Shown here: in pieces, positions 34,549 through 45,677 of the stretch | Layout: each line of letters starts with the position of its first letter | Position numbering within the stretch: position 1 is the stretch's first letter | From: Chara braunii | Lineage: Eukaryota; Streptophyta; Charophyceae; Charales; Characeae | Assembly: GCA_003427395.1 (NCBI GenBank) | Contig: BFEA01000884.1 | Span: forward strand, 350,137 to 414,136 | DNA: 64,000 nt | Reading direction: 5' to 3' | Made by a program: the position numbers and the translations under genes | The notes under the pieces: generated by a model | What the model saw: the letters and a program-made list of their open reading frames with translations, nothing else | Databases searched by the model: none | What the model was told of the DNA's origin: nothing

Positions 34549-35154
34549 ACACTCTTGCTCCTTCTTTGTCTACTCCTCTACATATATCTCTTTATCAATG
34601 TTCATTACACGCACTCCTGCTCCTTGTATGTGGTTTGGACAGTTGATCGCGCAGGCAACCGCGGGTGATGTAGAGTTGTGCCACGTGCGGGCGACCTGAG
34701 CCATCGCTATCCACCGTGCACTCTTCTTTAACGACCAAGCTGCTTACGACGGGAGGCGAGCACAGGATTCTGACGACCAATCCCATGGTGGCATGATTGA
34801 GCGAGCACGAACATACATAAGTCTTCTATGCGTTCGCGCTAGCGAGTTCCTGCCGCCAAGGGATTGGCCGTCAGCAGGTAGTGCTGGCCTCTCGTCATGA
34901 GCTGCTTTGTTCGTAAAAGAAGAGTCGGGGGTGTATAGTGATCTCGAAAGAGACCAGTGGTGTGCGTGTGTCACCCACCGGCGTGAATCTTCAAGATCAC
35001 GCGATCATGACAACACACAGACTGTTTGTGAGCTACGATTGTTTGCGAGGCGGCGCAACTCTGTTAGTTGTGACGTCGATGCGAAAGGAGGTTGTCATCG
35101 GCTATGGAAGAGCAAGAGGCAGGGAACCGTGGCCCAGTTGTATACGCTCGTACT

Positions 35155-35760
35155 CTCGTCGATGAGGAATGAGGTTATCGCCGTGGTCTGCCACATGGAC
35201 CGCAGCACACTCTTCGTTGTTGGACGATAACCTCATTCCGCATCGGTGACATTGCTCGATAGTGAATACAACTTCCTCCTTTTCGCATCCACTGCGATCC
35301 ACGACGGGATCACGAGCGAGACACGTGTGACTTGTCATGAACAACAGACTGTGAGTGCGACACGAGGTTCGCGCCATGGTCTGCCACGTGGACCACAGCG
35401 CACTCTTCGTTGTTGGATGAGAACCTCGTCCCTCATCGACGGCATTGCTCGGTAGCAAATACAGCTTCCTCCTTTGCCCGTCCGCTGCGATCCAGGGTGC
35501 AATCGAGAGCGCGACACGGGTGATCGCCACACATGATCACACGAGTTGCACTCATGAACATTTGTTCATGAGAAGTCACACGTGTCACGCTCACGATCGC
35601 ACCCTGGATCGCAGCGGATGCGCGAAGGAGGAAATTGTATTCGCTATCGAGCAACGTCGTCGATGTGGGGCGAGGTTCTCGTCCAACAACGAAGAGTGCA
35701 CTGTGGTCCACGTGGCAGACGTGACTTCTCATCCGCTACGATCAAGCGTGTAGTACAGTG
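35155..35760. repeat. Foldback with about 150-190 bp arms and internal direct repeat
   Basis: 35390-35540 (GCCACGTGGACCACAGCGCACTC; then TGCGATCCAGGGTGCAATCG) is answered in inverse order by 35575-35730 (CGATCGCACCCTGGATCGCA; then AACGAAGAGTGCACTGTGG) about a centre with GAACATTTGTTC near 35560. A second, direct copy of the left arm lies at about 35170-35330. It can form a long cruciform. Confidence 0.7.
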
Positions 35761-36990
35761 TAGTCGTGATTGCACGATCTCGCAAAACTCACAGAAGGCA
35801 CGTCCAAGCGTATGAACTCGAGTGCGACACGTGTGACTTTTCTGTGAGACATTAAGTTCGGATGCCGATGGACTAGCACGATTGCAAGTCTTTCATGGTT
35901 GCAGAGTTTTTGGTTGGTGAACCCTTCTTGCGGCGGAGACATCATTGTTGAAATGTGGTGGTCGAGGTCGTGAACACGAAGTTCGGATCCCGACGGACTT
36001 ACGGATTCTTAACCGTCTCGAAACGCGCGCAGTAGATAAACGACTCTAAAAGTAGTTGGCGCGGGATACAGGTTTCCTGCCAGTCCGTTTTTGGAGGGTT
36101 TGCGGGTTGCAACCTCCTCGCGCCGCCGCCAACAATGCCATAGTGCTCCGTCCTCTCTCTACCGCCCGCTGGTGGCATGACTGCTCGCTTTCTGCACAAG
36201 CAATTGACCTCATTTGTCGACAACCCTGATTTCATAAAGTTCCGATCTCGACGGATTTCAAGTAATGTGTACTGCCGAATTCATCGCGTTCTAGACCCTG
36301 ATTCGGCAAGATCAGAGAGATTCAGAGGTGACTGTCATTGCCAACAAAGTTTCTGGCGAGCCACAAAAATTTTCCACTTCGACCCCTATGAGCCCCATTC
36401 ACGAACGGTTACCCCATGTTCTGAGGATTCATCGGTTCGCAAAAATACATTCCTGCAACATCAGGGTCCGACAGTCCTTGCTGGAGATTCGCAAAAAATA
36501 AGAAAACGGTCGTCCGCGACCCCTCTATCTTCCTCCAATCCTGTCCTCCCTCCAATCTAGACCAAAGTTCGTTGGAATCCGAACTACCACATTCACGGTT
36601 GTGGCCTCAGCGCCACACGCCCCCTGTTCTCCTTGTCTGGCAGGGAAGCAAGCGATGAAACCCAGATTAGGGCAGACCGAGAGCTTGCAGTAGTGCGTTG
36701 GCAATATTTGGACGGACCTGTCCACCGTGCGTTTCCACCCACTGAGGGCCCGCTGTAACTCATTATGTGCCGGCGAATCACATAACAAATGGAAACTCGA
36801 TCCCCTACAAGTTCGGATCCCGGCGAACTTCACGTATGGACACACAACCAGGGAAGTGGCCCAAACGTCGTTCGGTAATGAGCTAACTCTCCTTGTTAAA
36901 AACCCTCTCCTCGTTTGAAAACCCCTTCGGGCCCGGGCAAATGTTCTCCTTGCCAATGAACGACATCTCCTCATCTGAAAATCCCTTCGG
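35761..36990. other. No gene recognised; five palindromes of the 22-bp family
   Basis: Palindromes at 35854, 35979, 36237, 36565 and 36809. Short ORFs only. Confidence 0.5.
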
Positions 36991-36999
36991 GGGTTCATG

Positions 37000-38450
37000 G
37001 GGTCTGCTGAGGGGCCCAACAACCATGTTCTTCGTAGTCCTCTGACGAGTGCGCTTGGAGTGGGAAACAACGAGAATCCAACTGCCGCGACAAAGAAAAA
37101 TGCAGGTTCTTAGGGTTTACGGGGTGGTTGAATCGGGTTATGTGGGGGTTGATAAAGGGGCCTATAACCTTGTTTTTTTCCAATCGTGCACGATTGCTGA
37201 ATGACCTCTCAACACTTCAATGTTCATGATCGTGGGACACCAATCGCTGACAAGTTCGGATCGCAGTGAACTTTGAGGAGCGCGCTTTGTTTTGGCCATT
37301 CGCGAAATCCGCCATCGATTTGTTGCGGTTGACGCACGACCTTTGCGAGGACTGTGGAAGTAGCCATTGCGAACACACGTGTGTGCGTTGTCGATTTACA
37401 AAATGGGGGTTTGGGGGGGATACGTAAGGGTCTTGGAGACCTGATCGTTTTTTGCGCTGCCGCTGCGGACAGGATTCAAACGCCTGCAATTCCACAGTGG
37501 TTTTTGATGTTTTTCGAGTTGCAAAAGCTTTTTCTGCCAGCACACGAGCTCGCCTTGTCGCTGAAGTTAATCGGGGCTTATAAGGGGTCACTTGAGAGAC
37601 CTCAAACCGCAAATTTTATTTCGGCAACCGGACTTGGACTTGCAGTTGTGAAGACGATAGACCAACGGTGCAATCTCTCCAGTGCGGAAAACTGTCATCT
37701 TTCAAAATCCGCCTCTGACAAGTTCGGATCCTGGCGCACTTAGAGGATCCATCTATATCGCACCGTTCGTCACATTCGTCGAAAGTGCGCCTTTACGTCG
37801 CATCGCCTGTATTGCGAAAGTTCGCATTGTCATCTCACTCTCATCTCCGAGGCTGCTACGCTAGCCTAATCGAGGGTTAATGACGGCTTCTTAGGGGTCC
37901 AAGAGCCATGTTCATCTTAGTCCGGTGATGTGTACAGTGGAAGTGGAAGAATGTGCAAAACCGACTGCCCAAACACTGTGGTCGCTGGGTCTTAGGGTTA
38001 CGAGGGTTGCCGAATCGGGGTTCATGGGGGCTGAAGTGTAATGTTCGCGATCACGGGAGCCCAATTGCTAAAAAGTTGGGATCCCGGCGAACTTTGACGA
38101 CCGCGCTTTGTTCTTGGCATTGGCGGAATCCACAGTCAATTGGGCGAGGTTGACGCACGACCATTGTTGGGAATGCAGAAGTAAGCATTGCCAGCATAAG
38201 TCCATTTCTTGTCCATCTGCAGAATGGGGGTTTGTGGGGGATGCATAAGGGTCTTGCGACCGTGTTGGGCCGCTGTTGGGGTCTTTTGGTGTCCTTCCGA
38301 CAACGTTTCTTTTATCTGCAACCACTCAAATCCTTGCATTTCTGATAACGCTTGTTCGATAGTCATTTCATTGCATCCGGAGAATACCAGTTCATCATGG
38401 ATTCTGTTTCTGACAAGTTCGGATCCCGGCGCACTTCGAGGATCCGGGGC
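37000..38450. repeat. Two diverged direct copies of a segment holding the 22-bp palindromes
   Basis: 37220-37435 and 38040-38260 share TGTTCATGATCGTGGGA/TGTTCGCGATCACGGGA, the CGCGCTTTGTT block, GTTGACGCACGACC and an ATGGGGGTTTG block in order. TCTGACAAGTTCGGATCC follows in both, at 37714 and 38409. Palindromes therefore sit at equivalent places (37252/38073 and 37720/38415): these two pairs were copied with their surroundings. Confidence 0.65.
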
Positions 38451-39260
38451 CGTCGTAGATCGACTGCAACCGACTGAACCACACCTTCCTGTTCCAATCG
38501 CAGATTATGTCCAACCGATGGGCGTTTATCATATGCTTCGCCATTGCGGCTACGCGCAGTCCAATGTCTCTATCGGACCTAGACGCGAGGGGGGGGGAAG
38601 GGGGAGGAGGATGGGGCTGGGACGCGTCCTACTTGCCACACGTCACACACAACCAAAAAACATAGAATCAATATACTCACAAAACCAAAACATGCCTAGT
38701 CCATACGGTGTCAGACCCATAACGAAATGTCGCGGAAATCGTTTGGCAGTCCCCCGCTAGACATCGTAAAAATGTCGCACGAATGCAGGCTTCCTCATAA
38801 CGACTAGCCATGCATAAGTACGCAAGCAGTCAAATTGGTGGCGTACTATGTACTGCCCATACTCGCATGGACCTCGATGGTATCGAGGGTCCCGTTCGAC
38901 ACTCAAGTGTCAACTGACATGCGCCTTGAGGGACTTACCTCTCGACGGTGGACAATCGCCAAGGCGGTTGCGGGACCTACCCTCTTCAGCAACCTGCGGG
39001 GATGAGTGGTAGGCAGGGCAAGGCCCTTTGTAGCAGCTCGGTTCCATCATTGGAGGCCTGCAAACTGATCAAGGGGTTTGACTTTGACAGCTGCTACGGA
39101 CTTTAACATCCAACTGTAAAAATCATAAAAAGCAAAAGTTGAAAGGGCATCTCCAATCTCTATCGATGCAATTCTTGTCGCCGGAGTCGAGGCAAGAAAT
39201 ATTTAGATGCCCTTCGGCAAATACAATCAACGCAGTCGAAAGATTCCAATCTCTGGCAAG
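38451..39260. other. No gene recognised; G-run and a short inverted repeat
   Basis: A G-rich run at about 38589-38612. GTAGCAGCTC (about 39030) is answered by GACAGCTGCTAC (about 39088), a possible stem, but I can assign no RNA family. Confidence 0.4.
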
Positions 39261-39312
39261 TTTGGATGTCGGCGCACTTTGAATGTTGCGACATCTGGGA
39301 ATTTTTTTTTCG

Positions 39313-39362
39313 CGGGGGGGGGAGGTGGGGTTGGGGAAGGGGGTGTGGTGGCGGGTGGTGCG
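39313..39362 (+). other. G-run cluster with quadruplex potential
   Basis: Four or more runs of at least four Gs within about 30 bases (GGGGGGGGG, GGGG, GGGG, GGGGG), followed by GGTGGCGGGTGGTGCGGG. Enough for an intramolecular G-quadruplex on the plus strand. Confidence 0.6.
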
Positions 39363-39563
39363 GGTTCAAAGACGCATATTCCTTGTGTTCATGTTTACAC
39401 TTTGCTCCGCTGTTTTGCATGGTGTGGAGACGATTTCGAATTTACCCGTTCACTCGACATTGGACAGTTCGATCGATTTTCCTGACGGGAACATGGTACA
39501 TGACACCGACGGCTGCATGATGGTGGAAAAAGAGGTTCAACGAACGACCGCATGAACTAGACT

Positions 39564-41890
39564 ATGGACGTCGAACAGGCCATCGACTTGCATTTTCACC
39601 TAGAAGACCTGGAGTTGTCCCCAATGAGCTCTTCCGACAATTCGCCGTTCCAACAGTCCATTGCTGCGTTTACCAGAAAACGAAGTCTCGCTTTCCGTGA
39701 AAGCTTTGGGGGTTGTATCAATTTGCCTAGGGGTTTAGCGACATCGTCCGCAGGCGAAGAGCCGTCTGGCTCCCGAAACGAGTTCCACGTTTCGGGCGAG
39801 GTGCACACCGCAACTTCGGCGGACAACTTTTGCGTGTCGATGGCTGCTTCTTTCACAACCTCTGATGCCGAGAGTGAGAAGTTGGTGGCCACAGATTACT
39901 CGTCTGGACAACAATACTCGTCCAGTACGTCGTTACAGCAAGCTAGCTACAATGGTACAAAGTTGGTTGCCACTGACTATTCTTCGAAGGAACTCTCCAC
40001 GACGCGGGCGAGTCCAACGCAAGTGCGATCTCATGATGCGGTTCCTGTTAAGAGTCAGTCAGGGTCGGAAGCGTCTGGCAGGAGTGTTAAAGAAAATATG
40101 GCAATACTACAAATTTTGCCTGCACCTTTGTCAGGGAGAGAAGACCGTATAGCATGGTTAATAAGAATGCTAGGAAGGTAGAGAAGTACAAAAGAGCAAA
40201 AGACATATTGTCTAAAAAGAAACTGCTCATTGTACGTGGCATGGCATGTTGCAAGGCACGTTGTTGTTACAACGTGTCGCCTGAGGAAGTCCGAAAGGTT
40301 AGACAAGGATTGTACAGTAAGACTCCTGAAGAGCGGGCGGAGCGGTGGATGAAAAGCCTCAAAGATTTCACGCTGAATGAAGGTGTAGAGAAACGTGTTC
40401 GTCCTGCAGAGTTAGAATATTACATGTGCGTCAAGGCCTACTGCAATGTTCTCGACGTTTCTCGTAATACGTTTTATAGCTACAAAAAACGATTCGACAA
40501 TGACTTTGTGCGTTGCGAGCACGGGTTGACGGGTAGACAACAACCAAAAGACAAGACGGTCGATATGCTCGCCAACATGAAAAAGTTCATCGAGTGTCAT
40601 GCGGATAGCATGCCGAATGAGGTTTCTCATCAAGATGGGGTTTATAGACCAAAACTTCGACTTCCAGCTGCTTTTACGAATAGATCAATTTATGAGTCCA
40701 TCAAATCAGACTTCGTGGACGCGGGCCTCAATGTTGCGTCTGAGTCCAATTTTTATAAAATATGGCGTAAACATTTTTTCCACGTTTCCCTTGCACAATC
40801 TAACACGTTCACCAAGTGCGTCGTCTGTCATGAACTGAAGGAACGTATACAATATGTTGCTCTTCCTCGAGATCGAGGACGAGCTTGGGAGGATATGAAA
40901 GTTCACCAAAGGCGGCGAGTTGAACACAGATTGGACTATAGTCGAGCGAAGACTGATTCGATGGTCCGTCCGAACAAGCGTTTGTGTCTCATCGTTGACG
41001 ACACGGATCAGGAGAAGACAACTATCCCCCATATTGGCGAGACGAACTACTCGAAAGCACTTAGGCACAAGATGATGATGAAGACGAATCTGACAGGTGT
41101 CATTGTACACGGTAGAGACCCTAGTATATATGTATACACCTGGTTTCCGTATTTCAAACATGACTCGAATACAATCGCTACTTTTCTTATGAGAATCCTC
41201 GCCGAAATTCAATCGAGCGGGACGCCACTGCCACCGTTTTTGCGCATTCAAGCAGATAATTGTTGGCGGGAAAATAAGAACAAGTACATATGTGCGCCTG
41301 CTGCACTCTTGGTTAAGTTTTCCAAGAGGTGGAAATAAGTTTCATGCTGGTGGGACATACCCATACAAACGTTGATGCTACTTTCAGCGTTTTCTCTAAG
41401 AAATTGAAAGACATAGACGCTTATATCATGAACGAGTTCTTTGAGCTCATACAGCAATCCCACAAAAAGCCTCCGAAATGCATTTTTCTCGATACACTGG
41501 CAGATTGGATGAGTATAGTAGACCCATGCATTGTGCCAGACATTACTGGTATTTCGAAACCGCACTTCCTTAAATTTTTTATGGTTGGAGATAATCCGGA
41601 CATGTTGTACAAGGATTTTTCTGATGACGACAACTGGTTGCCCGAGGAAGGTCCGATTTGTTGGTTCAATTAAAACCCCGATGAAAGCTATGTAGGTCCT
41701 TTGTTGCTATTTGACCCGCCTCCTGTGCAACCCCTTCCTCGAAATGACTATTATAATGACAAAAATTTTGTTATTCGATTTTGCGAGTTGCTGGAGAGCA
41801 TGCGAGCAACGTGGTGCACCCTCAATGAACATGACGTCTATGAAACACCCGCGGATGCATCCACGAGGTCGATCTCGGATGGCGGACGCA
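39564..41890 (+). pseudogene. DUF7869-like putative transposase (RNase H-like), broken
   Basis: N-terminal Ser/Thr-rich part (39564-40181), then a shift into 40154-41338: Cys-rich start GMACCKARCCYNVSPEEVRK, helix-turn-helix-like NVLDVSRNTFYSYKKRF, CVVCHELKERI, LCLIVDDTDQEK, TWFPYFKHDSNTIATFLMRI and IQADNCWRENKNKY. After another frameshift near 41320 comes SFMLVGHTHTNVDATFSVF (from 41329) and a tail continuing past a TAA at 41671-41673 (PLPRNDYYNDKNFVIRF). The Cys start, D-D-x-D-x-x-K, D-N-C-x-x-x-N-K and G-H-T-H-x-x-x-D order is what I recall for the eukaryotic DUF7869 family. I infer an RNase H-like catalytic fold, with Asp in VDD, ADN and NVD as candidate residues. Activity as a transposase is not established. 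Confidence 0.6.
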
Positions 41891-41959
41891 TATACGGCCG
41901 CGTCCGCGACCGACCTCGTCCGCCCCGCGGACATGATTTTACCATATTTTTCCTGATTA

Positions 41960-42055
41960 AAATAATGGGTAAAATATATATATATATGGGGTTGTAGGGA
42001 TTTTTAATCCCTACAATATATATATATATTTTTTTTGGAAACATAAACATTTTTG
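41960..42055. repeat. Hairpin TTGTAGGGATT/AATCCCTACAA flanked by (TA)n
   Basis: An 11-bp perfect inverted repeat around three Ts (about 41991-42017), flanked on both sides by TA runs. Similar in layout to the hairpin near 3057-3085 (TA run, GGTTGTAGA...TCTACAACC, T-rich). Confidence 0.7.
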
Positions 42056-42171
42056 AAATTATAAAAAATAAAAAACAGAAAAGGTGGAGAAGAGAACTTG
42101 AAAAATAAATTTAAAAAGAAGTTTTTTTTTTGGGGGGGGGATTTTTGGTTGGCAGTTCTTTGTATTCTTCG

Positions 42172-42687
42172 NNNNNNNNNNNNNNNNNNNNNNNNNNNNN
42201 NNNNNNNNNNNNNNNNNNNNNNNNNNNNNNNNNNNNNNNNNNNNNNNNNNNNNNNNNNNNNNNNNNNNNNNNNNNNNNNNNNNNNNNNNNNNNNNNNNNN
42301 NNNNNNNNNNNNNNNNNNNNNNNNNNNNNNNNNNNNNNNNNNNNNNNNNNNNNNNNNNNNNNNNNNNNNNNNNNNNNNNNNNNNNNNNNNNNNNNNNNNN
42401 NNNNNNNNNNNNNNNNNNNNNNNNNNNNNNNNNNNNNNNNNNNNNNNNNNNNNNNNNNNNNNNNNNNNNNNNNNNNNNNNNNNNNNNNNNNNNNNNNNNN
42501 NNNNNNNNNNNNNNNNNNNNNNNNNNNNNNNNNNNNNNNNNNNNNNNNNNNNNNNNNNNNNNNNNNNNNNNNNNNNNNNNNNNNNNNNNNNNNNNNNNNN
42601 NNNNNNNNNNNNNNNNNNNNNNNNNNNNNNNNNNNNNNNNNNNNNNNNNNNNNNNNNNNNNNNNNNNNNNNNNNNNNNNNNNNNNNN
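42172..42687. other. Assembly gap (516 N)
   Basis: Run of N; content unknown. Confidence 1.
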
Positions 42688-43040
42688 AATGAATGAATGA
42701 ATCAATCAATCAATCAATCAAGGGGGGGTGGGGCGACCCCGCCCCCACCAATCAATCAATCAATCAATCAATAAATAAATCAACGAGAAAAAAAAAAAAG
42801 CCTGCGTTGTTTTTTTTTCTTTTTTCCCAATTGTCATCAGTCACAGCGAAACCCCCCCATCCAAAAAATTATTTTTTTTTATTTTTTTTGTTTGAGGGGG
42901 TAGGTCTGGGTTGCGCCACCCCATGGCGCTTTCCGAATCCCCAACCCCCCTCCCCACTGGCCGCAACGTGGCCGCGGGGTCGTCCACCTGGCTGCGTCCA
43001 CGGATTCGGTCGCGCTTGGCCGCTGCTGAGGGTGTTTCGT
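42688..43040. repeat. (AATC)n with G-run/C-run hairpin, second copy
   Basis: AATG/AATC tetramers, then GGGGGGGTGGGG, CGA, CCCCGCCCCCACC (42722-42749), AATC tetramers, A-rich and T-rich tracts. Same order as 2337-2515. A further C-run/G-run pair lies at 42851-42902. Confidence 0.7.
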
Positions 43041-43048
43041 AGCATGAG

Positions 43049-43696
43049 GTGGGTAGGAGAAAACGAGCTTTCTGCAATTGGGAAGAGGTCATCAAACATA
43101 GGGACGAGATCATCACCAACGGGTTGTCCTCACAACCTCTAGAAAGTTTTTTGCCAAGAGCACGGCTGCTCGAAAGAGATCAACAACCTTTTCCTGAAAG
43201 TGCCAACATCGACGAGAGGGAACCCCTGTTTGTTGGACGTAGAAAAGATTGCCCGAAGACCAGTTTCGACCCCCTCGTGCATGTTGACGTGGGCACCTTT
43301 CTCATTCTTTGCTCATCCGACGACGATTTGTCCAGTGGCGTGCCTATCTGGGTGGGCAAAGCACTTTCTCGGGTGATTGTTAAAAATAATTCGCCGAATT
43401 ACAATGAAATGTGAGTGGAGTACTGGGTGTTAACTGGGAAATCAAAATCGCTCAAAGAACTGTATGACAACGCATGAGAGAAAAAATTGAAGATGACTGA
43501 GCAGACACAATGGCAACATGCCGACTTCATCGCTTTTGGTTGGGAGAGACCGGGCAGAGGTTCAAAACCGTCCACGACTAGACTTGTCATCCGTTCCAAT
43601 GTTCGATTGAATGGTGAAGCCGCACTTCAAGATCTCAGTCCATCTCCTGAAGGCAACGTTGATGGAGGGGACAAAAGTGACGAGTGCACGTCATAG
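43049..43696 (+). pseudogene. Possible reader-like C-terminal segment of the DUF7869-type gene
   Basis: One frame of 215 codons with two TGA codons (43412-43414, 43475-43477). Blocks HVDVGTFLILCSSDDD, PIWVGKALSRVI and VEYWVLTG resemble the beta-rich 'x-W-(I/V)-G-K-V...V-x-Y-W' modules (BAH/Tudor-like) that I recall at the C-terminus of DUF7869-type proteins. HADFIAFGWERPGRG follows. Spacing from 41890 and the repeats plus gap between suggest one ancestral gene split by insertion, but this is inference. It could be a separate gene. Confidence 0.35.
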
Positions 43697-44029
43697 GCCT
43701 TGTCAGTTTGCCCGATACGTGAGCGAAAAGGGTTTTTGAAAATGTCTGTTTGGACAAGGTTCGTTGTGGTAGGACATCATCGCGGAGTTTGTGCATTATA
43801 GAAAGACGAAGTCTGAAAAGCAGGCTAAGAATATTCTTTTCGAACTTAGTAAATTGCGACGATTTCGACAGTAGGACAAAAAATTTGTCCACGGTCTTGG
43901 GATGGTTTTTATAAGATGGTTGGGTGATGGTAAAGCAATTTCAAACGTTTAGTTCGTTGTGGAGGCTATTGTTATACTTTTTCAACAATTTATTTTCAAT
44001 ACTTGTTTTGCATGTTATTTCTTTTGTAG
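43697..44029 (+). other. No coding; possible intron end
   Basis: T-rich sequence ending TTATTTCTTTTGTAG just before 44030, a good 3' splice site for the following open frame. The donor is not identified. Confidence 0.35.
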
Positions 44030-44935
44030 GGAGTGCGGCAGGAGTCATGGCCCATTGGCATGATATTTCGTATCTCATTCACCCTTGTGCATGTGGATTG
44101 CTTGGTCCGGGCGACAATACCGAAATTATGGAGCCGATGACAACGGAGTTCGAAAACAACTCGTGGATGAGTGTTGTCCCTTGCTTGGACAAACCTCTCG
44201 ATGCGTGGTCCGAGGCAGAATGGGCTATAGCGATCTTGGCAAGGAAATGGCAATGGCATAAGGAGTACAAGTTTGCTTCTGCGTCGGAGTGGGGGAGCCT
44301 AATCAAAGTACCTCACGATGTCGTTGGCGTCAGGCAACTTCCAAGATGTGCGCCACACTCATGCAGGAAGAGAATAAGCGGTTTTACCTTCCCTTGAAAA
44401 ACGTCACGAGGTCACCTCGCGTGTGGTCTGCGGACTTGATACAAGAGTTGTTGGACTGTGCATCCTACAATCCGTTTTTGGAACTACATCCGCTTCGTGG
44501 TAGCGGAATACGACCACAGGATGTGTCGTACTGTTGCATACGGTTGTCTTTGGTTGGTTCCGACTTCTGCAGAGTGTTGTGTGTGGCATGTTCAAACCGA
44601 AAACGGACTGCAGTGTTAGCTTCTTGCAACGAGCTTATAATCCATGGTCGCAAAATGAGGAATCTGCACCTTCTCTACTAGAACGGACAGTCCGATTTGG
44701 AGATTGCCGGTCAAATTGATGAGGTTGACAAGTGGCATGAGGTAGAGCAAGTAGCATGTTGTGTGGATGACGCCATCGGTAAGTCCTTGGCAGATGTTGG
44801 TAGATTTGTAAGGATAAAATACATTTCAGTGTTCTCGAATGTGGCGACGAAGGGACAACCACAAACCTTTTCTTTCGGGTCGTCAATGAATGTCTTGTAC
44901 GGGTTTGGTTCTCACAGGATGAGGGGACGCTTGTA
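44030..44935 (+). pseudogene. Unknown repeated protein family, best copy in window
   Basis: First frame: MAHWHDISYLIHPCACG, SWMSVVPCLDKPLDAW, EAEWAIAILARKWQWHKEYK. A shift near 44330 leads to 44289-44935 in one frame: RVWSADLIQELLDCASYNPF, QDVSYCCIRLSLVG, RVLCVACSNRKRT, then TAG at 44679-44681, then IAGQIDEVDKWHEV, KSLADVGRFVRIKYISVF and SMNVLYGFGSHRMRGRL. It matches the blocks at 4651-5558 in the same order over roughly 200 residues, showing a real multicopy family. Its neighbour upstream is the DUF7869-like gene; the two might belong to one element. No function recognised. Confidence 0.5.
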
Positions 44936-45677
44936 GATGCTTTAAATTTGTAAATGATAGCGTTTTAGAAAATTTAGATTACAGTGAGTCGTGACATTTA
45001 ATTTAGATGTAGTCCAATTTTGAGTTGGCTCGTTGCGTTTAATTTAGACGTAGTTCGATTTTGCGTTCACGATTTTTCGCACGTGTGCATACAATTTTCG
45101 ACTTTTAATTTTTCATGATTACGATATTTCTTGAAGTGCGACGAAATCCAATGGTATGCATACAATGTTCTGTCAGTTTATGATAATTTATCGAAATGCG
45201 ACGGAATCCATACGTAAACCATCTCGTTCACCTAGTGATTGCACTTACTCTTGATTGACTTCCAATTTCTGCTTGACACAATGTCATAACATGTAAAATA
45301 CGTTTGACTCAATGCTCAGTGACATACAAAATTAATCGAAGTGTGATGCAGAATCTGAGGTCATTCACAACCTTCTCGTTCCGTGTCTCATTGCGTGTAC
45401 CGTTCAAGTGAATTTCAATGTATGACAATGACATATATATATATATGCAATGCGCCCAGTCGTGATAATCAGTCGTTACTCACAAAGACAAAGTAGACGA
45501 ACGTTGCTGATAAATCATAATAATAATGATCCCAAAATGAGAGAGAATACATACACAGACGAGAGAGGGAGGAGGGAGAATAAACTTTGAGAAGGTGGAA
45601 GAGTCTCCTCCCTACAACCCACTTCCTCTTCGGGCACTTCCTCCTCCTAGCAGCATAATCGTGTCTCAATCAGAGAT
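44936..45677. other. A/T-rich spacer, no gene
   Basis: Weakly repetitive: GTTTAATTTAGA(T/C)GTAGT...CGATTTTG and CGAAATGCGACGGAATCCA/GAAGTGCGACGAAATCCA occur twice each within 44990-45210. A short TA run at about 45436-45446. Confidence 0.5.

Larger units (their letters stand above)
22516..39279. repeat. Swarm of a 22-bp interrupted palindrome (39 copies)
   Basis: Unit: left arm AAGTYCG, centre GATNYCGR, right arm CGRACTT. Forward copies start at 22516, 22588, 23814, 24024, 28942, 29366, 30090, 30287, 30360, 30886, 31145, 31200, 31251, 31467, 31522, 31654, 31755, 35854, 35979, 36237, 36809, 37252, 37720, 38073, 38415 and 39258. Reverse copies start at 22844, 29109, 30448, 30499, 30580, 30634, 30783, 31019, 31094, 31341, 31416, 31612 and 36565. 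Copies at 29109 and 36809 have perfect arms; some (22588, 22844, 23814) are degraded. Spacing is irregular and flanks mostly unrelated. I found none left of 22.5 kb or right of 39.3 kb. Confidence 0.85.

Noticed and set aside
42004-42709. Long ORFs across 42172-42687
   Set aside because: They run through the N gap and have no sequence support.
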